The position numbers were made by a program, and so were the translations under genes. Of a stretch of DNA of 64,000 nucleotides, positions 11,732-26,700 are shown one piece after another. This DNA comes from Rhodamnia argentea (lineage: Eukaryota; Streptophyta; Magnoliopsida; Myrtales; Myrtaceae). The stretch is taken from the NCBI RefSeq assembly GCF_020921035.1, contig NC_063156.1:5332001-5396000 (forward strand), written 5' to 3'. Below the pieces are notes generated by a model. That model searched no databases. It saw only the letters and a list, made by a program, of their open reading frames with translations, and had not been told where the DNA came from. Each line of letters starts with the position of its first letter. Position 1 is the first letter of the stretch.

Positions 11732-14700
11732 TTAAACAGGTAAAGAGAGGCTCCTTTGATTTGCAAGATTGGGTTTTATCTCCCACGAAGTGACCTGTTG
11801 TGCTTCTTCTGGAAGAATAAAAGGCAAAGAAATCTCGCGGATCATCAAGTCACCACAGAAAGGGCATTCACTGGCAATGGCATCATCCAACTGTGACCGC
11901 AGCTATAGATTTACAAACAAAAGACAGAATGATCAAATTAAGTCGTTACTGTAGAATTGTGAAAGACATGAAATTATCATGGCCAATAGCAAATAATCGT
12001 AAATTCTCAATCCAAAATCCTTAAAAGCTTATCAAATGAACATCATGATAAATCGAAAGTAAACCTTCTCTGCTGGGGTCAAGCTCGTGATGGATTCTTC
12101 GTTGAGGCCACCAGTTTGATCTCTCCGGGTTTCACTACCCAATAGGGTAAGTTGCTTCTGCAGGTCTAATATGTACTCTGCCTGGAAAATAATAGTTTGA
12201 AAACGCCAAAATTATTCGCGAAGCTCCATATAATACAACCCTAAACCCAAATTTTGAAGAGGTTTTGAAAATATAAGAGGCTAACCGTCAGAGAGAAACT
12301 AAAACATATTAATTCTAAGAAATACATGTATAAGGTCATGTCTTCCGACTTCACTATGCCTTTATCCTATCTTGATCACAGCAGATGAAGTTAATTAAGA
12401 AAGCCATGGTCCATTTGTAAACTCTATTTTTCATGATACAGGAGGAAGATATAAGTCCTATCCATTGACATTTGCCAATTTCCAAGTTTAGAGCATACAG
12501 AGACCATCTTCAATCACTGCAAAAAAGAACCATCTCTATTTCCACTAAAGCTAACTTGAGATAAATGACTACAGGGTTATTTCAACTTCAACTGCACTTT
12601 GAACATCCAATCCTATGAGCTTTATATTTCATATATCAAACACCTTTGTCAAGTTAATGATAGATAACTGGAAAGAACACTCATTTGGCACATAACATTA
12701 CAATAAGCAGAACTTCTTCAACTTACTTGGGATTCGTTAGTACAACGTGTGACATGAGCTATCAAACATTCTGCATGGAAAGCATGTCCACATGGAAAAA
12801 TATAAAAAGGAGCCATTGGTCCAGTTGACGTATAACCCCGAGTCATTCGATACTCCCCGCTCACTGTCAGAATTTTACGTCGGCAAACCTGAGAAATTGT
12901 ATTAATTTATCATAATCAGCAAGTTTATGAAGGCAGGCAAAGGTAACTTTAAAACTCTGATAGAAGCAGCAATGAAATGAAAGAGAGATAATCAACTTAG
13001 TTAATGGAAAAACAACATAGAACCATCACAGCGCAGAGTAAAAGGAGATAACTAGCTCAATAAAACAATTATGAGAGCTGATAACAATCTGAGACAAATG
13101 GCAACAAGACAAATCAGTGATCTCTTGTTGCTTATTATACACTCGTGTAACACCTCTCTCATATCATAAGCACCGTAGTTGCTTCTCTGTGTACTCTCTC
13201 AAGGTTGAGTTTACTTATTTGTTCAACAAAAGTTTTAGTTCAACTAATTTTAGACTACAGTATCGCCATATACTTGGTTTTTATCATAAGAAGAGATAAG
13301 AAAATCGTCATTTTGTCTGCAACTGATTTCCAATCCAAAAAACTTTCATCTAATTTTGCATTTGTTTGCTGTTTGTGGCAAGTATTGAATCCTCATCACG
13401 TGATCATTATCACATGATCATTTACATAATTAACTATTTGATCGAAAGTTTCCCTTTCAGCGTTGCCCCAACATATTCCCTTGTGTCTCATCAAGGGCAG
13501 GCAATCTTTCTTTCCTTCTCTTCCACGTAAATTCTCCCCGGTTGAAGTGAAAAGTTGACTATATTCTTGTTACAAAATCATTTTCTTACAATTGAAGATA
13601 TTATCGGATATTCTTCTTGTTGAGAATCGGTAATTTCAAAAAATTTACTCTTTCCGCAAGAACCTGTAGTGACTTGTGACTATTTCTCTCGTACTTTTAG
13701 TCATTGGCCCATTGATTTCCTTTTACTCTATCTCTAATAGTTGTCGGACCAAAAGTTAAGCTCCAACCTTGAAGGAGTCATCTCATCCAATCAATTCCTT
13801 TCAATTAACTTTCCGCCCGGCTAGCGAATATACAAAAATCAATTGTTCCCTCAAATGAAGTCATTGAAAGATGACGTAAACTCATCAAAAACATCAGAAG
13901 ATGCATACCCCACATTCCTCGTCACGTTCAATGACAGCATATCTTTGAGCAAGTGCGCTTATATCATTTCTGATATTGTCTGCACCATGCGTTGCATCAT
14001 TCATCTCCTCTTTCAGCTGTTCAATTTGTTTGTTGTAATCCTCCAGTGATGAACATATTGCCTCCTATGCATTTAAAAGATCAAAACTTAAAGATGACCA
14101 AAAGTAAATTAGACACGTGAAGGTATATACGTAATTACTCTAGAATACACATGCATTGATAAGCCAGTCTATGCACATGATAAAAAAGTCTCGGTCATGA
14201 TGAAAGATTAATATGTGAATAACAATGGAGCCGCATACGAACCATTAGACATGCGCCTACAACTTCTTAGTTTAATAGCATTTTGGTGTTTCCTGGCCCG
14301 GGGGGGGGGTTGTGTGTTTGTTATGAAGTACCAGCTACAAATGTCACAGACCATATTCTTTCAGCAAAATGTTAGTGTAAGAAGCAGAAAAAGGGTTTGT
14401 GATAACATATATCTACCTTGAAGTCGTCAATAAGGGCGAAGTCTGGAAAAAATGGCAATATATCCTCTATCTTTAAAAGACCATCGGTTTCTTTGAGAAA
14501 TGCTATTGCTCTCCGAATGTTTTCCCTCTTCGCTCCTTTTTCCTGCTCAACAACATGCTTGGCAACCATAAGCCAAAGCTTCTTTCTCAAATCTTCATCA
14601 TCTTCAACTTTGTCAGCTTCAGCCATAGCAAGCTCAGGATCAACCTGATTTACCAAAGGAGAATCTGAACCGATCAAAGTAGAAAATCCAAAGTGCTCAA

Positions 14701-17700
14701 GCAATAAGATCAGCCACCACAAGGTTTACAAGGCAAACAGTCTGCTAAAACAGCACAGACTAGTGCAATCATAGCAGATATTATACAATCAAGTAATTGT
14801 GGTCGTACTGGCAAACTCAGGAGATTGTACCGCAAAAAAAAAAAAAAAGATGTGTAATGACAATAAAATACAAGAGCATCGCAAGAGCATGTGGTAACAA
14901 GGTCTGACGAGAAAATGAAGAGAGTTCCTGCCATAGTCCCTGGAGCTATTAAACAAGGTCCATAATATTACGGTAATTGACTATGTTCACGGAAATGAAA
15001 GACCATAAAACTTCTTGGAATTCTATGATGCATGCTAAGAGTAGCATTGATTGGAATAGCAGTCGGAGGCTATATGCCAATTCAATGAAGATTTCCTCCA
15101 CAGGGTCTTTTTTTTATAACCAAGGTGTCCGGGCCGACTTGTGCGCACCTCGACTATTCCTCGAAGGACACTAGCACAGCAACCCACCGCCATGGCCCCC
15201 CACTTAAATCACAGGTGCTCAGCTGAGGAATCGAACCTGGGACCAGTGCGCCTAATCACACAATCCCAAGTGCGCCCTAACCAACCGAGCCACCCATGGG
15301 CGGGTCTCCACAGGGTCCTTTCAGTCTAAATCAAATGAAAAACCACAGAAAGACAGCCATAATTAAGGTAATAAACCCCTTATTATTGCCACCAGCATGA
15401 GATGTAACATATATTTCCTCACAGAAATTTCTGGGAGCAACTTACTCCTAAATGTTACGAATGATGAGATAATTCAGAGAAAATGATGACAGATAACCTT
15501 CAGCCAGAAAAATAAGGATTACATGATAACCGCACAGCTCTTAAGAGTGCAAGAGGCTCATAAAGTTTTCAACAGAAGAAGAAAGAACCAACAGATAATT
15601 TGAGAAAGGATGCTACCGACCAGTGATAAAGTCCTCAGGGAAAAAGCAAAACTGAAGTCGGATGATGACTAGGAACAAAAAATACCTGCAGAGCAAGAGC
15701 AACTGCTTCTTCATGCATAGACATCATACTGTATATATGAACGCAGGCGCGCATTCGCTTTTCTTTGAGGCAAAGTCGCAAGGCATACTTGGGATCGTAA
15801 AAGAATTCTGGGCCATTTTCTCGTCCTTTTCCGAATTTGCATTGCAGAAAGCGCAGAAGTGCACTATCATCTTCCTAATCATCATGATAAAGCAAACCAA
15901 TAGTCATACTTAATTCTCCCAGTCATTTAAACATTTCATGGCACCACTCTGAGTGAAAACTCTCATTACAAATTCAAATGGCAAGATCATTGATCTCTAC
16001 TAGTTAGTTGGTAGTTATAAGACTTGGAAACTAAATTATGTCCTTAGTCCATTGATTCAAAAGTTCTTTTTTTTTTGTCGAACATTGATTCAAAAGTTAA
16101 TTTGTGACCAAACCGTAGGAAGGAGATATGCATGTCCTAAGATTTCTTGAGAAGCACAAACATTACCAATGCAGAAGGTAGTTACGAAACAAAGAGATGG
16201 ATGCAAGGTAGACAACTACTTAGTTAAACCAAACACTCATCCTATAGGCCAATAATCAGGTCAATCACTGTTAAGTCCCCTGCTTGTTCATATACGGAGC
16301 ACTGCTCCTTGTAAATGTGCATTGCAACCTAAATATTCTCTATCCTTGATCTTGGGCGTCAGAAGGTGGACTGCATCCATGCAAACAAAAGTCTGAGGTC
16401 ATTACAAAGACCATGATACCGGGTGGTCTTGTTTACTCATCAATAATATTGGAATCGAAACAGAAGAGTGATTTATTATATGCTTAGAAATTCAATTTAC
16501 TCAAAAGCTACAATTACAAGAAAAGACCAATTTGATTGTTTACAACTGATCGCCACCTAGTACCTACAAAACTGACTACAATGGAACACATACAATGACA
16601 TGGGAAAAAGATGTCATTCTGATTTCAGCAACACAACACAGTTGTCACCAGAAAAGAGAGATATTAACAGGAACTCGGTGAAGAGAAGAGCATTATGAAG
16701 CAGCTTATACTGAAAACAGAAAAAGTGTCACCTGCTTAGCATACAACGAAAGAAGTAAGTTGTGCACGCCTGGATCCTCGTTATGCAGACGATGGACACA
16801 GAACTCCAGATATTTTATGACTTCATGAGTTTCGTTCCTGCACGTTAACATGCAATAGGAGTAACAGGTGATAGAAAAGAGCTTAATGCCCAGGAACAAC
16901 AAAAAATAAAGATAAGGACTTGTAAATCATATGAACGTCTCATACTTCCCCCTTGTCAGCGGAAGAAGCACATAATCACTAAAAAGGTTATGGAACTTCA
17001 TAAATCATATTATAATGTCATTAGCTGCTCCATTTACTGTCAGATTGTCTATTTTTATAAAGGGATTGATGTTAGAAAAAAGAAAAGGCATGTAAAGACA
17101 AACTAATAATAGAAGAGAATCCAATATGAAATTGAAGTTTGATGGTGTTAGAAAATCCGGCCCAAAAACTTTAAGGTATCAGACGGATGACAACATGCAA
17201 ATAAGGCCTCGACAAACCTTGTAGATACATAGGTCTGCAGAATAGCAAAGTAGAGGCCTAATAACTAACACAGGGGCGCCATATCTTATTCGCACCACAG
17301 GTAAGTTGGTCAAACTAGGAAAATATCTTAATGTGATTGGAAAAGCAATTAAAAAGGATCCTATACCATACAACCTATCAATTCATAGAGCATAGAGAGA
17401 AACTCACAAAACCCCGATAACCTCACTTAATAGTCACCTGTAGCTAATTCCTAAAGTACTAAATATGCTTCAACAGTTTAAAGACAAAGTTACATACTCT
17501 TCAAAATTACAAGTGTATCCAATGACCAGGACAAAGTAAGGTACTCAATGTGCTGCTAAAAAAATGCCATAAGTTGACTAAATCTCGTTTCTGCTTCCCC
17601 AAGTTTTCTGTGGAACAAGTAACTAGGCTTCTATTGTTTTACACATATTATACTCAACAGCGAATTTTACTATCATTAATTCAGCGGGAACATATGCTAA

Positions 17701-20700
17701 AGGGTAAAAAAGAATTACGCTTTACTTTGCATGAGGTTCATTTGAGTAACGCATCATTGCAGGGATAAGCTTCCTTGGATTTAGGTCTTTTCTTGTCATC
17801 CATGACTCCACAGTTTCATAGGCATCAAGCATGATTAGGTCCGGAGCAAACTTATACTGCAACAAGAGTAACAAACGACATGTTATGTTCATGAATCTGC
17901 TAACTTTGTCTCCATAAAAATTTAGCAGGTTACCACCATCAGAGAATAAGGAAAAAGAAATTTCACAGCACCATCGTGTATTTACAAGCAATATTTTGAT
18001 TTTTACCTGAAGGTCAATTGGAACAGCAGGTTTCTGAAGCACTTCCAATGCTTTCTTTGCTTCTCCTTGCTTAAATGAAAATTAGAAAAAAAAAAGAACG
18101 ATTACCATGAAGTTAAGAAAATGAATGAGACTGCGAGAGTAAGGTTGAACAGTGCATCGAGTTTCATCAGAGGTCCATAATTTGCTACCTATCCTGCAAA
18201 CATCACATCTTACATTCTGTCCACAAAGAAAGATGACTGTCATTTGTACATTCCGAGAGAGTAAAATGGACCAAGCATCAGTTAAGGCTGTAATACGGCT
18301 CTCCATAGTTTCACCACAAGTAACAGCGTCTCCTGCCTTCCATAGAGAATTAATTTTTTCTCATTCAAGATTGCCTTAATATAATAGACTCATTTGTTCT
18401 CCACTGGACACACCTCCAGTTTACTATGTTCTCATTGCAATGACATAGATCAAGTACTTGGTGGGACCCACAGAATCCTAAAACTGTGCAACCATTTGGT
18501 TACACTGGGGGAACAACATCTGAATTTTCATCTGAAAGAAAGCTAAGTTTACGTAAGTTCCATGAGAAAACTTCCTTCGCATGTCAGAATTGCCCTATTG
18601 TTATGTAATAGCTTATGAGATCAGAGAATATTTGCATCTGAAACTTGAGGAGGTTAAAATTAAGCATTGAAAGCTATTGCCATGGTAATGGATAGTCAAT
18701 TGAAATAATAAAAAAAAAAAAAACACTCACATAGATAACTATATGCATTGGTGATAAAACCGAATGCCAGTCTAAAGAATATGCAGAAAATGAAATTCAC
18801 CTGTATGTAATGATGAACTACTATCTCATACTGCTCCTTCAGACTGGCAAAATACACAAGCTCTTCAACCCTACCATAACTGAAGTAGGAAAAAAGAAAA
18901 AGATGTAACCATAAGAATATAAGAGGCAGGTAACTACAGTGCTACAAAAGAAATGATCATTCATCTTTTTGCATAAAGAAGATGGAGTATTTATATCGAA
19001 ATGGTAATTCTGAACACATCAAAGGCTGAAAAACAAATGAAATTTAAGAAAGAAATAAACCAATTAGACATGTGGTATATAGGAAGGTAAAAATACGGCG
19101 CTAGGAAAGAGATGATCATCTTCTGTTTAGGGAGGACAGCCTGTGTTCAAATGGTAGCTATGAGCATATCAAAAGATGAAAAAAGGAAAAATGAAATCAA
19201 CAGGAAAGAAGCCAATTAGATGTACGAGAGATATCCTTAGCAGATATTCTCCACCCCAGATGGCTAACCTTTCCAGAAGTTTCATTGTTGTTGCCTCATC
19301 CAATACATCCTTGCAGTCACTTAGAAAAGCACGGAATTCTTTAATAATTGCGTAGCACTCCGAATTACGGTTTTCCAAGGCAGTATCATCTTCTAAGAGC
19401 AACCGGTTTATCTGCCAAATAACCATATGAAATCTCCAACTATTAGATATTTGGAATTCAAATTTCAAAACTAAAGAAAAGTATAGCGCTAATGTCTCGA
19501 CATCAATTAGGAAAGGAGTATTCATGAAGTATGAAATTGAATGTGGGAATTAAAACACAGATGTCAAAAGAAGATTTACGCAGCAGCAAGTCTGGAGCAG
19601 TATAATGGCATTATTACTGCTACTCTGTCCATTTTATTGTTATTAGATTGGCAATATGTATTAGATGAAGACATGCAATGAACTTGACCTTTGGTCAAAT
19701 AAGAGGAGAATCGTTTCTCAACATCGTGTTGTTGATCAAACTTTGCATGGGAATGCAGAAATTGAAGTTCTAGAGAAGCTTTTGTTTAATTTACGCTGCC
19801 AAGTAGTACATGAGTATGGCATTCTCGACTAAAAAAGTCGTCAACGTATTGTTACGCTTCTTTTCAATGGTTAGGCCATCATTACAGATAACTGATAATC
19901 AATCACTTTAGTCAATATAGAACAAAAGGATGGATGCTAAAAAAGTACAGCTGCTAGGGAAGAATAATATATCAGAATAATTCTTTCCACAATGAATAGG
20001 GAAAAATGCTGCAAGGTAAGCACAGCCGAAAGAGATAAAATCACAAAATTGAAGCAAAGAAGCAAAACCTTGTCCAAGTACAGTTCAGTAGCCCAAGTTG
20101 AAATCATAGTGATTTGGCACTTGTCATCCTTTGTAAGATTATCAAGCTTCCTCAACAAAAAAGTTCTGAGAGCATCCTGCAAAAGAGGAAGACAGAATGT
20201 CTGATGCAGGATGAAAGAAACATAGTAAAAAATGAAAACCAGACAAGAAAAGAATAATTTCTTTTTCCGGAAAAGCTCCATGATATTTCCATGACTTGAG
20301 ACAAAACATGAATACACAGCTTAGACACCAGCAATTACCTGTTCTCCTACGCCAATAAATTTCAGTGTGATCTCCTCGAATGACAATATGTAGTTTATCT
20401 GCAAAATATTTGCCTGTCAGTACTATGATTATCTATTATGGCCAAAAGAAATTCTTAGGCGTAGGCGAGTGTATTCCATCATAATGTTCTCAACTAGTCC
20501 GTTTGACAGGGTTTTTTTCCAGAATAAACCAGACAAGGATGACACATAGGTATATGACAGATACTACAATGATCTTGGAGATTCCCATATACCAGTTTAA
20601 ATTCCCATGGAGTACAAGTTATCTATGCTTGAAAGAAGACAACTTCCAGAATTTTGTATCCAGCAGGTGCTATATATTGAAAACGATCACTGCAACTGCT

Positions 20701-23700
20701 AAAAGTACAGCCAGGAGAATAGAGTATAGCTACATAGGAAAAGTCTTCATGATATCAATCACAGATTCATGCATGGTTCAGAAATATTTCAAGTGGATTT
20801 TGATATTAACCAAGTAAAACCTTATTAAACAAAGTATTTCAGACTACAAGTATTTTCATGAATCAGAGAACTTACTTTTGCAAAGAAGGATGCTGCTCTA
20901 AGAAACTCCCTGGAGGCAAATGCTGCTTCAGCCTGCATCACAGACCCATGAGATCATACACTATCTGACTTTATTGGAAAAGGAAGAGCAGCTAACACTC
21001 CATCTTCATTGGTGGTGGTGGTGGTGGTGGTGGTGGTGGTGGTGGTGGTGATGAGGTAACGATCACATAGAAAACATCAAAGACAATGAGGTGTGACCTG
21101 AACTAGATAAACTTGGTCGCGTTGAAGCTGGTCACGACAATTTGCTAAAGCCGCAGCATAATCCTTGATGTCCAGATACACCTTCCACATATCTCGCCCT
21201 TCATCATTAACTGACACCTGGATTCATACCCGGAAACTAAATGGCAGAGTAGGGCACAGATACCGGATATAAAAGAGATGACCTTGTCATAAAGACCAAA
21301 CCTGGAAAATGGAATTCTGGTCATAGGCATAAAACAACCCAGCAGTGGCATCACTGCATAATCCAATTATACCTCTTGAAAGTGACTCTGACGTCTGATC
21401 AAATTGAAGTTCCTCAATTATCTGCTCACTGATTCTGTTTACAACCTACAAAAAGAAAAAAATGATGAGAAACAGTTCTAAAAATTAGAACACGATGGAA
21501 TTGAACGGAGACAACTATAGATATTGACAACCAAAATAACAGGATGGAGAGATTTGGACTGATTGTGCGATCCATGTTTATGAGCTAGTAGTGCAAGCAA
21601 AGACATGTTTGGACCTCCTAAGTCATAACCACCGGGAAATCATGATGAACTTTAAAGGAAGAGATATTCTGAGAAGAGAAAGGCGATTGACTGACTGATT
21701 ACTCTTATGGAAGAAGCAATATGAAAATCCAAACACTTCGAGGTGAGAGAATATGTTCTCTCTAAGGAAAAAAGGAGTTGCAAGGTTGATATGAAAATTG
21801 TGAACATCACAATTTATCTTGTCGGCCATCTTTGTTGTACTTTCTTTTAGAGATATTCATGACTACTCATGTTCTATGTGTCTCTTAGCGCACGCACCTA
21901 CAACAAAAATCTCATCTCTTGGATTGGTGAATGCCAATATCCATGAAGCACAAGTAATCTTACAACATCACGTATAATTTTCCAATTCGGCAATTGCAAG
22001 GAGCTATCTAAACCTTCTCCATGTCGCCCCCTCACTCTCTACTTATAGTCATACCATTGGTATGAATCAACCATTCTTTCAAATAATTAATAATAGAAGA
22101 AGTCATTTAGGTGTCTCCTCATCAGATAAAGGACGAATGAGTCTCTCCTCCATCCAATTAATCATCGCAATGAGCAATATGCAATGTATTATACTTTGCT
22201 GAGTGTGAATAGTGAAATGACTAATTACACAAGAGATGAACATGGATTCAACAAACTTGCCTCACCTAATATTCTCATATGAGCATTCAACCCTATACCT
22301 ATGCATTTAATTTCTTTTCATAAGTGAGCTATGCCCACATTTGTAGGTATGTCATATAAGATCTAACCTCGTTCAAAGGTATAATCCTGAGATTCAAGAA
22401 ATTAAATTTTAGAAAAAGTGTGGACCAGCCAGATTCAGAATCAATCTTTCCATTCCATCCACTTCTCTCCTAGAATACCCTAACCATGTGCTTTTATTAA
22501 GTAAGGATTCCTTTTTCTGCCTCTACTTAATGCTAAAGAAGTCACTTATATTTCCCAATAGAGTGAGACTTCCCCACCATAAAAGCAGTCTTTGAGGGGC
22601 CTAATAAAACTATCTGTCCAGGCAGCACTCAATTTCTTGTTGGTCGAGACTCTTCCTAGTCTGCAATTAATAGCCATCACCCTGGAGAAAGTGACGGAAC
22701 AACTTGGAAAGGCAGCTCCTAGAAAATTTATCAGCCAGGCGTAACAAGTACTGGCCCTTTTCCGAATATTGAAATGCAGTGCAACAGTTTAAATGTAAGG
22801 GAAAAAATTGTAAAAGGATAAAAAGGAAGTACCAATAAAAACACACCTTAACTTTGTTCGCGATAAGAAGCAAAAAATGAAACTCAGACACTGCAAAAGA
22901 ACTCGGTTTAAGTGCCTCAGAACCTTCACAAAGTCTCGAATAGTCCAAAAGTGCCTTATTCTCCAGAAAGTTCTCATCTCCATCAGGAAAACTACACAGA
23001 GATTGGCGAAAGTTTTGGTTGGAATGGCATTATGTTACAACCCAAAATATAGTACAATATCAAACACATGATGCTACCAAAATTGAGGATGGCACCCAAT
23101 GCACCGAGTCCTCCAAGTACCGGTGAATAAATGAATGAGGCAACCAAAAGAAACTTTGGTAGCCTCACTTTTTCTTTCTGCTTTAGTTAGTAAAAGAAAT
23201 TTCACTAACAGCAGGCAAAGGAGTTGGGAATCCTCACAAAATCAATTTCAAAAGAAAAGACTCCTGAAGCTATGGATTCAGTGGCAGCCTCTCAATCTAT
23301 CACTAAACCACCAGAAAGCCATCATCTTTACCTGTGTGTTGCACCAAAATTTAAGCCGCCATGGTAAATACCAGCTCCGGAAAGCCAGGCAAAATGTACA
23401 GCCCTTCGTTGCTTGATGAAGAAATGCAGTTCACTGAAAGTAAACACAAAATACAAGAGACAAACCATTTTAGAAATGCTATTGCTCATAATAATTCTCT
23501 CTAGGAATGAATGTCAGCTGATTGACCAACTAAGAATCTACAGATCTGGCTTTGATATTGTACGACTAATTATGTTTACAACCAACTTTTTTTTAGATTG
23601 AGCATAAGGGAATTAATTTTCATTCTGTTCAACATCATTATATCGTATCAACCCTCTCACCGCCATGTCATCCATTGACCTTGTTGTTGCTACTTGCAGC

Positions 23701-26700
23701 ACCTCTTCTATAGCTTTGACTCCGCAACCAATCATTGGTCATTTATCTATTTCTTGTCCACTCCAGCTTCTAATTAGACATTCACTTATCTCTAGGGTCA
23801 TATATAATCTTCTTCCTATCTATTATGGCTCTGTTAACCATAAAGAAATTCTCTCAACATTTCACCGCTGGGGGCTTTGGGCCCGATTGTTGGGGCTGGG
23901 GATCAGGGATTGGTCCAAGGCCCTGTGTTTAAAGCCAGACACTACGTTGCTTAAGCCAAAACTTCATATTAAAGGGGAAAAATAAATTTGGCAGGTCTGC
24001 ATAGTGGACAATCTTGAACTGAAGGCTCATCATATATATGTGAACTTGGCCAACTACACCACAAAATGTGTGTGTGACATTCAGAAAATGACTGGTGCTG
24101 AAGTTATCACTTTATGTTGCAAGAAATGGTCATGTCGGACTATGGCTGAGCAAGCTTGAAGTGTGTCCACGCGCAGAAAAGAAACGCTAATCAATCCATG
24201 ACCAAGGAATGGATATTTATCTGACTTTGCAGGCTTGTGGCACGTTATAGGCCTTTTGTTGAGACTTCTAATTAAAGTGAAATATTAAAATAGAGCAGAT
24301 TGAAGTAGCGAAACTAACATAAAAAGGGGGAAGAGGGGGGGCGGTTGAAAAACCCACTTGCCTGTTAGGTATTTCTCCTGGAAGCTCCATGAAATGCACA
24401 GCGCGATCTAAATATTTGGCAAAAACAGCCTAAAGTGTGCACATGAAAGAGATTAATCAGATGCTGATAATAAAACCTAGAAGAGTATCTGCTCAGATGA
24501 TATTCTGTTATAAGCCAAGGGCAAGGAAAAGATGCATTAAAGCAGACAGGACAAGCAGAAAACATAAACCGACTATTCAATAGTATGATTATATAAAGAA
24601 AGTTATAGCGTCACCACCCAAAAAGATTTCATCAGAAGCTCTAATGTGGACATAAAAAGTCACTAACAAAAAGGCACTTTTATAGTGATAGCATGTGTGC
24701 AGAGAAAACATCTGGCTTATCTCTCAAATATAAGTAGCAAACAAATTCAATTTTCATTAAGCAAAATATAGCAACGTCATCAATGTACAACTGTTAATGT
24801 GGAACAGTTCAAGGACTCTCAATTTCCATCAACAAGTCTGAAACCAGCAGCGTTGCTTAATATTGATTTTATGCGCCATTATCACAATGTTCATGTCGAA
24901 GTTTCATTCAATCAAGTAATTCTCAAACAACTACTCAGTCGACGTCTAGAGCAAGAGAGCGGACATTTCCACTTGTTAATTGCACTAAACTCAGTGATCT
25001 TTTTTGTTGTTCTACACTTACTTCCAGTGATCCAATCCCTGTGAAAGAATAGAGCCGCGTTGGCGTAACAGCCATCAGATAATATCTAGTTCCGGTGCTT
25101 ACACTAGCTGTTTCCATCTGTCGAAAACAGACAAGAAAGATTACAATAATGTCTCAGTCATCAAAGTCGAAGGCAAGTACCATCTACAAGGCAGACTCTA
25201 GCATTCATAGAAACAACAGAAATTCAAAGTGCAATCAGTCAACATATTTTTTCCCTGACTTGAATTTTAACTGCTTCCAGCACCTGACATCTGATACTAG
25301 AAACATTGGAGATTTCATGTGTTTTACAAAACTCGAGTTAGATTAGAGATGTTCATGCTACCCAAATATTTCTATCCTTTCTTCCTTTACACAATCTAGT
25401 GGTGACTCAGATGTGGATAAGCATCACGCTTGAGAGGTGACCATCTTCTTCTGTACCTCTTCACACCTAAAGACTAGCCACCCAAAGATCTTTCCATTCA
25501 GGATCTTCGAAGGGAACCTCTCTTTTGCATTGGAGACTAACAAAATCTTGACCATGGGCTGGCATTCCCCTTTCATTGCACAATGCTTGGGATTCCTGAT
25601 CGAGTATGTCATTGCTCGCCATATTGGTCCCTCTTATTTGTCAAAAAAACCTTGCTTATGCCATTTCAGCCTCGGCAGCAACATCCATGAATGGGCTACA
25701 ACCACTAGCTCAAGGCTCTTTCTTACAACAACACTAAAACCTTCTCCCACTACATGGAGTCAGCTACGGGGGGCTTAACAATAACTCTACAGTATTAGCT
25801 TTTCTTGTGGCATTTTAACTGCAAATAGCTTACATAAGGATTAATAGCGTAGCTTTCCCTCTGCACTAAACCATGTTAAGGTTTTTTCTGTTTAAATAAT
25901 TGGATTGAGGGTTCCGACTAGTTAGTATCAGTTTTTTTCCTCGGTGTCGCCATCAATGAAGACATTGAAAATATCAAGCAAACCTTCAAATGTCTAACAA
26001 ACCAACAGCTGACCTTTGTTCAGTGACTGATTACTCTATTTAGGATCAAGTTAGACAAAATCTTATGTTGTAATCTCTCGAAGTGAGTCGGAGATCAGAA
26101 AGGAAAGGTATAAACAGCCCTATGGTCAGCAAAATACCCCTACTACCCTACCACAACATACAATGAAAGGTGAGTGAAACAAGTTCCAATGAAGCAGACA
26201 AAAAGATACCTGCAAGCCAGTGAATGCTTCTGGAAGTTCTGACAGCTCAAACAGAAATTTGATATATTTCTCCCTTTTGTCCTTTTCATCCACCGCCATC
26301 TCATGAAGTTGGCCGTTGTCCATTCCCAGGATAACTTCCTTGGTGGAAGCTGCTTTCACAACAGCAAAACAAACGAGAAAAGCTGGATCAAAGTGCCACT
26401 ATCTTGATCTAATTACTGGGCATATTCATCAAGGAAACAAACATTTACCTTCTGTTATCTGCTGTCTATTCCATGCAACTGCATTCACTACAAAACCTTT
26501 TAATTTGCTTAGAATGCGGGGCTTGCTCCACTTTGCGTGGATATAAAAAGTGTCCGGACCACCACTGCCAGTTAGACTGGCGATACAGTGGCTTCCTCCA
26601 GGATCAACAAAAACCCTGTGGATAGATTGCTCCCCAGGACGACCCACCGTGAGATCAAATTCTGGATGTTCAAGTGCATGTCCATTAGTTATGCTAAAGT

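Noticed and set aside
15108-15305. A tRNA gene suggested by A and B boxes
   Set aside because: No cloverleaf or acceptor stem, but an A tail and a 12-bp target duplication: it is a SINE.
20503-20817. A 104-codon plus-strand frame in a VPS18 intron
   Set aside because: Intronic, antisense, no family match, and next to well-defined VPS18 exons.
12000-24000. Possible CRISPR-like or regulated repeat arrays in introns
   Set aside because: Only simple microsatellites, MITE pieces and the SINE were found; this is a plant nuclear genome and no spaced repeat array exists.
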